Shown piece after piece: positions 8,032 to 16,031 of a stretch of DNA of 64,000 nt. A program made the position numbers and the translations under genes. Under the pieces are notes generated by a model that was not told where the DNA came from, did not search any database, and saw only the letters and a program-made list of their open reading frames with translations. Origin of the DNA: Halorubrum sp. DM2 (GTDB lineage Archaea; Halobacteriota; Halobacteria; Halobacteriales; Haloferacaceae); assembly GCF_901686465.1 (NCBI RefSeq), contig NZ_LR594487.1:1237650-1301649 (forward strand), given 5' to 3'. Each line of letters begins with the position of its first letter. Position 1 is the first letter of the stretch.

Positions 8032-9291
8032 ATGTATCCTGATAGACGGACATCGGAATACAGACGTCGCGGGTTGTTAGCCGCGGCAGCTGGGACCGCT
8101 ACCCTCGGACTCAGCGGTTGTCTCGGATCGAACACCGAACAGACCGAAGAGAGCCGCACGCCCCTCTCGGAGCGCACCCTCCGATACGGCGGCGTGATGG
8201 CGCTTTCCGGGGGGTTAGAGTCAGTCGGGACACCGATCGCTGACGCAGCCAAGCTTCCGGGGAAGCAGCTCGACACCTCAGACCTGGAAGCCGACGTAGA
8301 GTGGCAAATCGAGGACTCAGAGACAACAGCGCGTGGCGGGATCGACGCCATGCGGACACTCATCGATGCAGACTACCCGGCAATTGCCGGCCCCCTCGGT
8401 TCCGACGTGACACTTCAGGCTGTCCAACAGGCATCTATCCCCGAAGAGGTCGTCAACTGTTCGCCAGCAAGCACGACGCCGACCCTCTCCATTCTCAACG
8501 ACCGCGGGTTCAGCTTCCGGACCGCACCGTCCGACTCGCTACAGGCCGTCGTCGCCGCTAGACTCGCAAGCGACGAACACGACGCGTCATCAGCTGTAAC
8601 TCTGTACATCTCGGGCGACTACGGACGGCAGCTCTCGGGCGCGTTCGCCACATCGTTCGACGGCGAGATACAGCAACAGGTCTCCTTCTCAGACACCTAC
8701 GAGGAGCCGCTCGCAACCGCGCTCTCCGACAACCCCGACCTGCTCTTCGTGATCGGCTACCCGGAAGACGGCGTCGAGATATTCAGCCACTACTACGACA
8801 GCTACGCCGGCGACGAGACCGTGTTCACTACTGACGGGATGATGGATTCATCGCTCCCAGAACAGGTAGGCGAGTCGATGGAAGACGTATACGGGACAGC
8901 CCCATCCTCAAACGGGCCAGGATACGACGCCTTCACAGACCGTTACGAGTCTGAATACGGGCGACCACCGAGCATTTACACCGCAAACGGGTACGACGCC
9001 GCAGCAGTACTTCTCCTCGCGAACGCCGCCGCAGGCGAGAACGATGGCGGCGCGATCCGCGAGCAGATGCACTCTGTCGTCTCACAAGGCGGCACCGAAG
9101 TCACGCCCGACACCCTCGCCGAGGGGGTTCGACGCGCCGCCGCCGGCGACCCCGTCGAGTACCGGGGCGCGTCGAGTGAGGTTGCCTTCGACGAGAACGG
9201 CGATGTCTCCGGGATCGACTACGAGTACTTCCGGTACGAGACCGGCGGGATCAACGTCATCAAAGAGGTCTCCCCGGAGGTAGACGCATGA
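8032..9291 (+). CDS. Tat lipoprotein, BasB-like substrate-binding protein
   Basis: A 419-residue ABC-type substrate-binding protein of the branched-chain amino-acid (LivJ-like) class. The N-terminus has a twin-arginine signal (RRRGLLAAAAG) and a lipobox ending in Cys at LSGC, so it is exported folded and lipid-anchored. The body has the periplasmic-binding fold (LSGGLESVGTPIADAA, GPLGSDVTLQA, YISGDYGRQL). No permease or ATPase follows; the next gene is a chemotaxis transducer overlapping by 4 bp (ATGA). That pairing is like BasB/BasT of Halobacterium, where the lipoprotein presents ligand to the transducer. A TATA box (ATATATAAAA, about 7999) sits about 25 nt upstream. Confidence 0.88.
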   Translation: MYPDRRTSEYRRRGLLAAAAGTATLGLSGCLGSNTEQTEESRTPLSERTLRYGGVMALSGGLESVGTPIADAAKLPGKQLDTSDLEADVEWQIEDSETTARGGIDAMRTLIDADYPAIAGPLGSDVTLQAVQQASIPEEVVNCSPASTTPTLSILNDRGFSFRTAPSDSLQAVVAARLASDEHDASSAVTLYISGDYGRQLSGAFATSFDGEIQQQVSFSDTYEEPLATALSDNPDLLFVIGYPEDGVEIFSHYYDSYAGDETVFTTDGMMDSSLPEQVGESMEDVYGTAPSSNGPGYDAFTDRYESEYGRPPSIYTANGYDAAAVLLLANAAAGENDGGAIREQMHSVVSQGGTEVTPDTLAEGVRRAAAGDPVEYRGASSEVAFDENGDVSGIDYEYFRYETGGINVIKEVSPEVDA

Positions 9292-11663
9292 GCAGCGAGG
9301 AACCGCTGCGGCCTACCGACAACTCGAACAACGCACCACCCGATACCGAAGAGTCGGCGATCAGCCGCGTCGCGCAGCGGATCACACCAAGCGTGATCCG
9401 ACGCAACTACCGCGCGAAGTTCGTCATCTCGATCCTCCTTGTTGTGGTCGTCCTCGCGGCCGTCGGCGGTGTGAACTACGCGAGCGCCGAAGCCACAGTC
9501 GAGCAAGACGCAGAACAGCAGCTCACCTCGACCGTAGACATGCACGCCGACTCGATCAACGAGTGGGCAGTCTCGATGGAGACGCACACCAGATCCGTCT
9601 CGTCGACGCAAGCACTCTCCGGGACTGACGCCGGCACCGCCGAAGGAGAGTTGATACAGAAGCAGGCACAGCTCCCAGTAGACGTGCGAGCGATCCACCT
9701 CGTCGACACAGCCAGCGGGGAGGTCGTCACGAGTACGTCGCCCGCCCTTCGCGGTGAGTCGGTCAACGGGGTCGAGGCTCCGTGGAGCGATGTCGAGCCG
9801 GGCGTCGACCTCACCTCATCGAACGACGTGTGGAACTCGCCGACCGCCTACAAGTCAAGCGCCATGGGCGATCAGGTGATGGCGTTCGCCAGCCCGGTCG
9901 CCGGCGAAGAGTCGCGCATCGTTGTGCTGGTCGGGACCTTGGAGTACCGGGTCGATAACCTCCGACAGCTCCACGCCGACCAGGAGACGATGATCGTCGG
10001 CGCGGACGGCGAGACGATCCTCTCCAGCGGCGGTGACGCGCTGAACGCCGACGACGAGGTCGTCGCCGAGCTTGGCGCGTCCCGCGACGGGACCGCCTTC
10101 GACCGCGGCGACGACGAGGTGGCGGCGTACGCCTCGACTGGGGACAAGGAGTGGGTCGCTGTCACCACCGTCCCGACCGCGCAGGCCTTCGCCGCGAGCG
10201 ACGCGGTCGGCACGAGTGTCCTGACGGTGATCGGTGCCGGGCTGCTCGCGCTCGCCGTCGTCGGGCTCGCGCTGAGCCGCCAGACGGTCGGGCCGCTGCG
10301 CGACCTCCGCGACCGCGCGGAGCGCATGGAGAGCGGGGACCTCTCGGTTGATCTGGAAACGAACCGGATCGACGAGATCGGCCGGCTGTACGGGTCCTTC
10401 AGCGCAATGCGCGACTCTCTCAGCAGCAAGATCGACGAGGCTGAGACCGCACAGGAGGCCGCCGAGGCCGAGCGCGAGCGGATGGCGGAGCGGAACGACC
10501 GCTTACAGTCGACCGCCGACGACTACGGCGAGACGATGCGGGAGGCCGCCGACGGCGACCTCACCGCACGAATGCACACTGACGCAGACGACGAGGCGAT
10601 GACGGCGATCGCCGAAGAATTCAACGGAATGATCGCGGAGATCGAGCGGACGTACGCCCGTCTCACCGCGTTCGCTGACGAGGTTGCTGCCGCGTCAGAG
10701 CAGGCGACGGCCTCTGCCGAGGAGGTAGCCGAGACGGCTTCCGAGGTCGCCGGATCGGTCGACGAGATATCACAGGGAGCCGCAGACCAGAGCGAGTCGC
10801 TGGCCGAGGTGAGCGGCGAGATGAGCGACCTCTCCGCGACGATCGAGGAGGTCGCCTCCTCGTCCGACCAGGTCGCTGAGGCCGCCGCACGGACAGCGGA
10901 AGCGGGCAACCGCGGGCAGGATGCCGCCGAAGACGCCATCAACGAGATGGAAGCAACCGAGGAAACTGTCGAAGAAGCAGTTACAGCAATCCACGCGCTT
11001 GACAACGAGGTCAGCGAGGTAGACCAGTTGATAGACCGGATCACAGAGATTGCGGAACAGACGAACATCCTCGCGTTGAACGCCAACATCGAGGCAGCCC
11101 GCTCCGACGGCGAGGCCGGTAAGGGATTCGAGGTAGTGGCAGAAGAGATCAAGACGCTATCTGACGAGGTGAAAGATACGGCAGAGACCGCAGAGTCCCG
11201 CATCGACGCGATCCGAGAGCGGATGGATCAGTCGACATCCGAAGTCGAATCGACGAGCGAGCAGATCGATGATGCCGCAGAGCGCGTCGAGGCTGCCGTC
11301 AACGATCTTGAACACATTGCCGACTTGGCGGACGAGACCAACAACGGAGTCCAAGAAATCTCCGACGTGACCGAAGAGCAGGCCGCCTCCACCGAGGAAG
11401 TTGTCTCCATGGCCGACGAGGTAGCGACAATCAGCGAAGAGACGGCGTCCGAGGCAGACAATGTGGCCGCGGCCGCAGAGGAGCAGACCACCTCGCTCAC
11501 AGAGGTCTCGAAGTCCATCTCCTCACTCTCCGAACAGGCCACTCAGCTCTCGGCAACTCTCGACAGATTCGAGACAGACGCAGACTTAGATCAAGCAGTA
11601 AACACTGAATTGGGCTCTAACCAACCCATAGCCGCCGATGGAGGGAAAAGCGGACGCGGTTAA
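9288..11663 (+). CDS. BasT-like methyl-accepting chemotaxis transducer
   Basis: A 791-residue transducer. TM1 is at about 44-62, followed by an extracellular Cache-like sensor (about 65-300), TM2 at about 305-330, and a HAMP domain (GPLRDLRDRAERMESGDLSV). The long cytoplasmic coiled coil carries the conserved hairpin tip ITEIAEQTNILALNANIEAA near 585, which binds CheA/CheW, and flanking Glu/Gln-rich methylation helices. It overlaps the upstream lipoprotein gene by 4 bp, so signal from the binding protein is probably relayed through the extracellular domain. The ligand is likely an amino acid, by analogy with BasT. Confidence 0.92.
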   Translation: MSSEEPLRPTDNSNNAPPDTEESAISRVAQRITPSVIRRNYRAKFVISILLVVVVLAAVGGVNYASAEATVEQDAEQQLTSTVDMHADSINEWAVSMETHTRSVSSTQALSGTDAGTAEGELIQKQAQLPVDVRAIHLVDTASGEVVTSTSPALRGESVNGVEAPWSDVEPGVDLTSSNDVWNSPTAYKSSAMGDQVMAFASPVAGEESRIVVLVGTLEYRVDNLRQLHADQETMIVGADGETILSSGGDALNADDEVVAELGASRDGTAFDRGDDEVAAYASTGDKEWVAVTTVPTAQAFAASDAVGTSVLTVIGAGLLALAVVGLALSRQTVGPLRDLRDRAERMESGDLSVDLETNRIDEIGRLYGSFSAMRDSLSSKIDEAETAQEAAEAERERMAERNDRLQSTADDYGETMREAADGDLTARMHTDADDEAMTAIAEEFNGMIAEIERTYARLTAFADEVAAASEQATASAEEVAETASEVAGSVDEISQGAADQSESLAEVSGEMSDLSATIEEVASSSDQVAEAAARTAEAGNRGQDAAEDAINEMEATEETVEEAVTAIHALDNEVSEVDQLIDRITEIAEQTNILALNANIEAARSDGEAGKGFEVVAEEIKTLSDEVKDTAETAESRIDAIRERMDQSTSEVESTSEQIDDAAERVEAAVNDLEHIADLADETNNGVQEISDVTEEQAASTEEVVSMADEVATISEETASEADNVAAAAEEQTTSLTEVSKSISSLSEQATQLSATLDRFETDADLDQAVNTELGSNQPIAADGGKSGRG

Positions 11664-11709
11664 CTCCGCTATACACGTTGTGAACTACCCCAAGTAGTCA
11701 CTCCGCTTC

Positions 11710-12055
11710 GGCTTTGTTGAAATCATATTTTTCAGACATATATTTGTCTGGAACAGCCAGTCGATTGGAATTGCGTATGTAGCATCTTTATACTCAATAG
11801 AGAAATAACAGAAATCAAGCCAACTGATTATGGATAATCGAAAAATCCGAACTGCCGCATTCCTCATTCTTGGGTCAGGGCTGGTGCTTAGTGGGGTTAT
11901 CCAACGGTTAGGGTGGGTTGTGATTACGGTTCCTCCAGTCGTCTATGTCGTACTGGGAATTGGGATGCTCAGTTACGGTCTGTTTCTAGATACGTAACTC
12001 CAAGAAATATTCTCTGTATTGACCGATCCGACCTGCTAGTTTTCTGAAGAGCTCC
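11710..12055 (+). mobile_element. Cassette C, degraded right end
   Basis: It starts GGCTTTGTTGAAATCAT and continues with the family left subterminal pattern (TTTTTCAGACA, TCTGGAACAGCCAGTCGATT). The right part (CTGTATTGACCGATCC near 12014) matches the subterminal right region, but the terminal GGATTTCAACAGAGCC is not recognisable, so the right boundary is approximate and no target duplication can be shown. It lies 46 bp after the transducer gene and carries one small membrane-protein gene in the usual orientation. Confidence 0.65.
11830..11997 (+). CDS. Small membrane protein, cargo of cassette C
   Basis: A 55-residue protein beginning MDNRKIRTAAFLILG and ending SYGLFLDT. It has two hydrophobic helices, about residues 8-25 (TAAFLILGSGLVLSGVI) and 30-52 (VVITVPPVVYVVLGIGMLSY), separated by a short polar turn. 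Family assignment is not possible. Support comes from its hydrophobic pattern, a clean ATG, and its place inside a cassette whose relatives (21511, 24162) also carry small membrane proteins. It is too short to exclude a chance reading frame. Confidence 0.55.
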   Translation: MDNRKIRTAAFLILGSGLVLSGVIQRLGWVVITVPPVVYVVLGIGMLSYGLFLDT

Positions 12056-12160
12056 TATTCGAGATATGTGCGTTCGCTTCAGCACGCACTAGATTACCAT
12101 CTTAGAGTACTGTGAAACGCGGGATTTACGTACTTTAGTATCCTAATATACTGATACTTG

Positions 12161-12592
12161 ATGATCGAGATCTCCGATTCGCTTCGTACTCTGTTCAGTG
12201 CTCAAATCGAAGAACGTGACGGGTCATATGTCGTGGACGTTCCCGCGAGTGAAATCGAACATGATGCGCTTGCTGCCGACGAAACGTACCGCGTCGCGAT
12301 CTTGGCGTCAGAATCCTCGACAGGCCAGAAGACTCAGCAAGAGCAACACCACTCGGCTGCTCAAGAAACACCTCCGACGTCGGACGGTCCTCCTGTGGAT
12401 GAGGGTGAGGTCCGTGACGTGACGATCGAGACGACCGGCGATCAAGGAGACGGGATCGCGAAGGTTGAACGCGGCTACGTCGTGATCGTCCCTGGTGGAC
12501 AACCAGGTGATGAGCCAACGGTCGAGATCGATCAAGTCCAAGAGAACGTTGCGTTTGCCAGCATCGTCGAACACGACTCACGGGCGCTCTAA
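12161..12592 (+). CDS. TRAM domain protein, copy 1
   Basis: A 143-residue protein. The N-terminal third (LFSAQIEERDGSYVVDVP) is a haloarchaea-specific leader, the middle is a Gln/Ser-rich linker, and residues about 85-140 form a TRAM beta-barrel (VRDVTIETTGDQGDGIAKVE, GYVVIVPGG). Stand-alone TRAM proteins bind RNA and act as archaeal RNA chaperones or cold-response proteins. A closely similar paralogue lies at 57902-58333, and the motif CGCGGGATTTACGTA is conserved upstream of both, which suggests a shared promoter element. Confidence 0.85.
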   Translation: MIEISDSLRTLFSAQIEERDGSYVVDVPASEIEHDALAADETYRVAILASESSTGQKTQQEQHHSAAQETPPTSDGPPVDEGEVRDVTIETTGDQGDGIAKVERGYVVIVPGGQPGDEPTVEIDQVQENVAFASIVEHDSRAL

Positions 12593-12654
12593 CGTCGATT
12601 TATTAGCGACCGTCTGTAGGGCCGGCGTCGTTGAGACTCTGACCGCCTCTGCGA

Positions 12655-12810
12655 TTACTCAAGATCGTAGGCCGCAATCTCGTGAGAGCCACACTGTGGG
12701 CATTCATCGACATCCTTTTTGACGCTGTATCCACAGTGGCGGCATTCGTGGTGAACTGTCGATGACGGCTCAGGTCTGACGATCTGCTGGATGAACTGTT
12801 TACTGACCAT
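12655..12810 (-). CDS. Small zinc-ribbon protein 2, copy 1 (intact member)
   Basis: A 51-residue protein starting MVSKQFIQQIV with two CxxC pairs (CRHC, CPQC), so it is a four-cysteine zinc ribbon, probably binding nucleic acid or protein. Its ATG overlaps the native end of the upstream zinc-ribbon 1 gene. Because that gene carries a 1-bp deletion, both now read as one 103-residue frame from 12966 to 12655. Family resemblance is to the paired haloarchaeal small zinc-binding proteins (DUF7837/DUF7838 type); the function is unknown. Confidence 0.65.
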   Translation of the reverse strand: MVSKQFIQQIVRPEPSSTVHHECRHCGYSVKKDVDECPQCGSHEIAAYDLE

Positions 12811-12966
12811 TGATGGGATCGACAATCTCCCCACAGCCGGGGCATTCGGCCCACACGCCTGGTTCACTGTAGCTGTTTCATACTCGATGATCGCGTGTCG
12901 ATCGGTCACTGTCTCGCCGCAGAATGAGCAGGTTCCACGGACCACCTCTGGATTATCGGGGATCAT
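12800..12966 (-). pseudogene. Small zinc-ribbon protein 1, copy 1 (frameshifted)
   Basis: It starts MIPDNPEVVRGTCSFCGETV and matches the intact 54-residue paralogue at 58983-59147. A 1-bp deletion within 12861-12895 shifts the frame, so the second cysteine pair (CPSC in the paralogue) is lost and translation continues into zinc-ribbon 2. The product would be a fused protein with one orphan CxxC. Either this is a real decay event or a sequencing error; the paralogue is the reference for the call. Confidence 0.65.
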
Positions 12967-13084
12967 TCTCACGAAATTGGCAGGTCTTTTCAGGGGGAGA
13001 GGGAGCGTGTGACACTGTTTTGGAGCTGGTTCGGTCAGTGAGACCGATTCAGCTTTGCTCCCTCACCTCCACATTACAAACTCT

Positions 13085-13453
13085 ATGACTTATACTTCGG
13101 GCGACCGGGGCGAAAGTACTCCTCTAAAGAAGGACACCAGCCAGTGGGGAGCAATTTTCGATGCGCTCTCGAACCCATATCGGCATCAGCCCCTTGTTGC
13201 GCTTCTCCGGCACAACCCCCAAGACGACGAAGATCCTGACCCGCTGGATCTTGTTGGCGAAGCCGACGAAAACGTCGAACAGCTCCAGATGGGAATGTAC
13301 CACAGTCACCTCCCCAAACTGGCGGACCTCGGCTTCATCGAGTGGGACCCCGACGAGAACGAAATCAGGAAAGGTCCACGTTGGGACGATATCGCGCCAC
13401 TACTCCGCCTCATCGAGGACCACCAAGACGAACTTCCCGACGGCTGGCCGTAG
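13085..13453 (+). CDS. ArsR-like winged-helix regulator
   Basis: About 122 residues from MTYTSGDRGES. The core is a haloarchaeal winged helix: WGAIFDALSNPYRHQPLVAL, then MYHSHLPKLADLGFIEW and a wing with EIRKGPRWDDI. These regulators usually repress their own neighbourhood. It is divergent from the zinc-ribbon genes and part of the duplicated cluster; the second cluster retains only its first dozen codons (near 59266). A longer frame to 13055 is less likely because homology between the clusters begins at the 13085 start. Confidence 0.75.
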   Translation: MTYTSGDRGESTPLKKDTSQWGAIFDALSNPYRHQPLVALLRHNPQDDEDPDPLDLVGEADENVEQLQMGMYHSHLPKLADLGFIEWDPDENEIRKGPRWDDIAPLLRLIEDHQDELPDGWP

Positions 13454-13464
13454 GCGGCCACTGA

Positions 13465-13541
13465 CCCTGCTGATAACGTACTGTCTGTATTGACCGCAAT
13501 CGGGCCTGAATATGTCTCCTGCTGAGGATCTCAACAGAGCC
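13465..13541 (+). mobile_element. Solitary cassette right end (copy D)
   Basis: The sequence CTGTATTGACCGCAATCGGG followed by CTGAGGATCTCAACAGAGCC is the right-end signature of the cassette family. No left end is visible upstream within 1.5 kb other than cassette C, and the flanks do not give an 8-bp duplication with that one (TCCGCTTC versus AAACTAGA). It ends 3 bp before the stop codon of the helicase gene at 13545, so that gene may have lost or gained a terminator. Confidence 0.6.
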
Positions 13542-13544
13542 AAA

Positions 13545-15758
13545 CTAGAGGAAATCGTCGATTCCAGTGTCGACTAAGTCTTCCGTGTCTTCTTCGAGTT
13601 CATGATCTAAGTCCCGGCTCTCCGGAACTTCAAATGAGATCGTCGGTGAATCCTTCTGGACCTCCGCTAACACTGTCTCAACCTCCCTGTGGAACGGAGA
13701 CCCCGGATTTGTGCCAGTCACTGTACACCACGCACGCGACCGCGTCAGAGCTACGAAGAGCTGATTCCGCCGTTGTAGTTCGGAGCCACGCCATGTCTCC
13801 TCTGCCGTCGAATCGGCACCCATAACATAAACCGAAGCTGCCTCGTTGCCTTTCGCCCGATTGATGCCGGATAGTGTGACCTCGCCAGGCTGCTTGAACG
13901 CTTTTTCATCATCACTTGATGACGAGTCCTCCTCGGGCCAGGCTACGTTCAGTTCAATGTCGAACTCATCGAGTGCGTGTTCAAGCTCTGATTTACAGAA
14001 CTCTCGATTGCCCGTCCCGTTTCTCCGTTGACCGCTTAGTGGAATTACGAGCAGCTCCTCGGGATCCAGTCCGTTTTCGAAGATATCCCGACGGAGTTGC
14101 TCAGCGACCCACTCGATTTCATCTGCTTTTGATGCGAACGATCGGTGCGTGATATGCTTCTCTGGTGGGTACTCGTCTTGAAGAGGGTGTGGAGAGTTCT
14201 CTGGTGGCCTCGTCAGAACAGCTTCGCTCCCGATTTTACGGAAGTCACCGTCAATATCATAGCCGAGGTTCTCCCAACCATCTTGCCGAGTAATCATTTG
14301 GACCGGCCCATCGTCCCGCTTGAGCCCCATCCCCAGTGCGTGGGCAGTCATTAGAAGTTGATGGGGCGACCGGTACGCCTTCCGCATAATGTAGGTCTTC
14401 TGTGGGCCGTTCTTGTAGGTCCCACTCAGATCAAGAAGCGCATTCCCGTCGTCATCGGTCCCGAACAGGTTCTTCGGACTCGGTGCTTCCAAACTTCCGA
14501 GATCTTGGGCCTCATCATAGGCCCAAATGAGTCGATTAGCGTCTGTGAGCGATTCCAGACACAGATTCAGGAACTGTGGTCCGAAGTCTTGCGCTTCATC
14601 GACCAAAATCGCATCCCAGAGATCCGGGATCTCTCCTTCCGCTGCCTCAAGTATCTCTCCCGCAACAGCCTCTTGTTCATCGTCAGCGTCCGGGAATGCC
14701 GACTTGGCATCCGAATAGTTCCGATAGTGAACGCCATCAACCTCATTGACGACGCGATAGTAGACTCCATCCCCAGTTTGGCCGCCGCCCCACCCATGGA
14801 GGATATCGATCTCTGCGTCAGCCTCGTCGAGTGACTCACCACCGAAGCGCTGATAAAATCGTTCCGTGAGGGTGGTGATGTGGTTGTAAAGGCTTTTTGT
14901 ACTGAATGTCAGCGCGATCCGTGGTGTTTCGACGTTCGGTGCCCACTCATCGGGGTCGCTGAGCATCCGAGCTGCTTTCATCGCGACGAGAACCGTTTTT
15001 CCTGACCCAGCGATCCCTCGAATCTGTTGTGGGCCCGGCGGGATCCGCAGCCCGATCTCCTGTTGCCGCATATCTAATTCACGAATCCCGGTGGTCACCA
15101 TGTCGTAGTACTCGCCTCGCGTGGTGGGATCCTTTGGTGGACTGCCGTGAGAGCCGCTGATTGGCTGGCCACAACTGAGGACCGCTCTGGCGACCTCATA
15201 CTCCTCTTTACTTAGTGAATCGAAGCTCGGGAGCTCGTCGAGCCGCTCACGGAGGGTTTGGGCACCCAACTCGTCACCAGTAACGACTCTCGGCGCAGTC
15301 GGCCCGGTGAACCCTCGCTCTTCCCACTCAGACCGCTCAATGTTCGGCAGTAGGACGATCGGCGTCATCGAGACGATACATTCTCCGTCCGACCGAAGTT
15401 GGGATTCCCGCTGGAAATACGATTGTAGGTGGAACCCTTGATCGCGTGCTTGCTCAAGAGGGCTTGCGGTTTTCTGGGTAACACCTTCTAGAATCCACGT
15501 ATCACCCTCAATCCGATCGATCTGGTCTATCGTGTACCCCTTACATTCGAGTATAACTAGCCCCATATCCTCATGGAGCAGTACGAAATCCGGCTTGCGA
15601 TCGAATCGGTTCCCGCCTTTCTGGATAATCGGATACTGGTGGTAGAGGACGCCTCTCTCGTTCTTATCAAACGCTCGTTTGAGGCGGTTCCACACTTTGA
15701 GTTCAGCTTCGCCTCCAGGATCGGATTCAGAGACTGACGAGGCAGAGAGGTATTCCAT
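13545..15758 (-). CDS. NERD nuclease fused to UvrD-like helicase
   Basis: A 737-residue protein. Residues about 15-125 are a NERD (nuclease-related) domain with KPDFVLLHEDMGLVILECKG, i.e. the D...ExK catalytic pattern. From about 230 it is an SF1 helicase: Walker A GIAGSGKT, Walker B VDEAQDFG, and a C-terminal GNEAASVYV...RNQLFVALTRSR motif VI. It may unwind and cut DNA; similar nuclease-helicases occur in defence loci. It is divergent from another large UvrD protein at 16032 across a 273-bp gap, and the pair could be functionally linked. Confidence 0.88.
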   Translation of the reverse strand: MEYLSASSVSESDPGGEAELKVWNRLKRAFDKNERGVLYHQYPIIQKGGNRFDRKPDFVLLHEDMGLVILECKGYTIDQIDRIEGDTWILEGVTQKTASPLEQARDQGFHLQSYFQRESQLRSDGECIVSMTPIVLLPNIERSEWEERGFTGPTAPRVVTGDELGAQTLRERLDELPSFDSLSKEEYEVARAVLSCGQPISGSHGSPPKDPTTRGEYYDMVTTGIRELDMRQQEIGLRIPPGPQQIRGIAGSGKTVLVAMKAARMLSDPDEWAPNVETPRIALTFSTKSLYNHITTLTERFYQRFGGESLDEADAEIDILHGWGGGQTGDGVYYRVVNEVDGVHYRNYSDAKSAFPDADDEQEAVAGEILEAAEGEIPDLWDAILVDEAQDFGPQFLNLCLESLTDANRLIWAYDEAQDLGSLEAPSPKNLFGTDDDGNALLDLSGTYKNGPQKTYIMRKAYRSPHQLLMTAHALGMGLKRDDGPVQMITRQDGWENLGYDIDGDFRKIGSEAVLTRPPENSPHPLQDEYPPEKHITHRSFASKADEIEWVAEQLRRDIFENGLDPEELLVIPLSGQRRNGTGNREFCKSELEHALDEFDIELNVAWPEEDSSSSDDEKAFKQPGEVTLSGINRAKGNEAASVYVMGADSTAEETWRGSELQRRNQLFVALTRSRAWCTVTGTNPGSPFHREVETVLAEVQKDSPTISFEVPESRDLDHELEEDTEDLVDTGIDDFL

Positions 15759-16031
15759 ATTTGCTTACATTATACAGCATTTGATATAATTGGCGGATCA
15801 CCCGACTGTATTCCGCTATTTACAGTGAGATAGTGGGGAGGTTCATGAATCCGCTCGTGAGGCGCTGACGGAGCAAATTCCCTCGCTGTAATGGTGTTTG
15901 TGAGATTCCTCCAGATCAATATTTCACCTGCCTTCAACGTCGTACTCAGCTTCGCTTTTTCTTCCTCCACAACATATACAGTGAGTGAATAGTATGATAG
16001 TATATCACCCAGATAGGGTTGAAAATTCTCA
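15759..16031. promoter_or_regulatory. Divergent promoter region of the two helicase genes
   Basis: This 273-bp gap separates two divergent helicase genes. It has AT-rich stretches near both starts (ATTATACAGCATTTGATATA at 15769-15788; AATAGTATGATAGTATATCA at 15987-16006) that can serve as archaeal TATA elements. I see no strong palindrome. Shared placement suggests coordinated transcription of the pair. Confidence 0.5.

Noticed and set aside
7458-8363. 301-residue minus-strand frame
   Set aside because: It spans the TbsP-like gene, the promoter and the lipoprotein start; Ser/Arg-rich composition marks it as a shadow.
11710-13541. One 1.8-kb cassette from the left end at 11710 to the right end at 13541
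   Set aside because: Flanking 8 bp differ (TCCGCTTC and AAACTAGA), and the genes inside read in both directions, unlike the other cassettes.
15770-15970. 66-residue minus-strand frame in the helicase promoter gap
   Set aside because: No domain, unusual composition, and it occupies a divergent promoter region.
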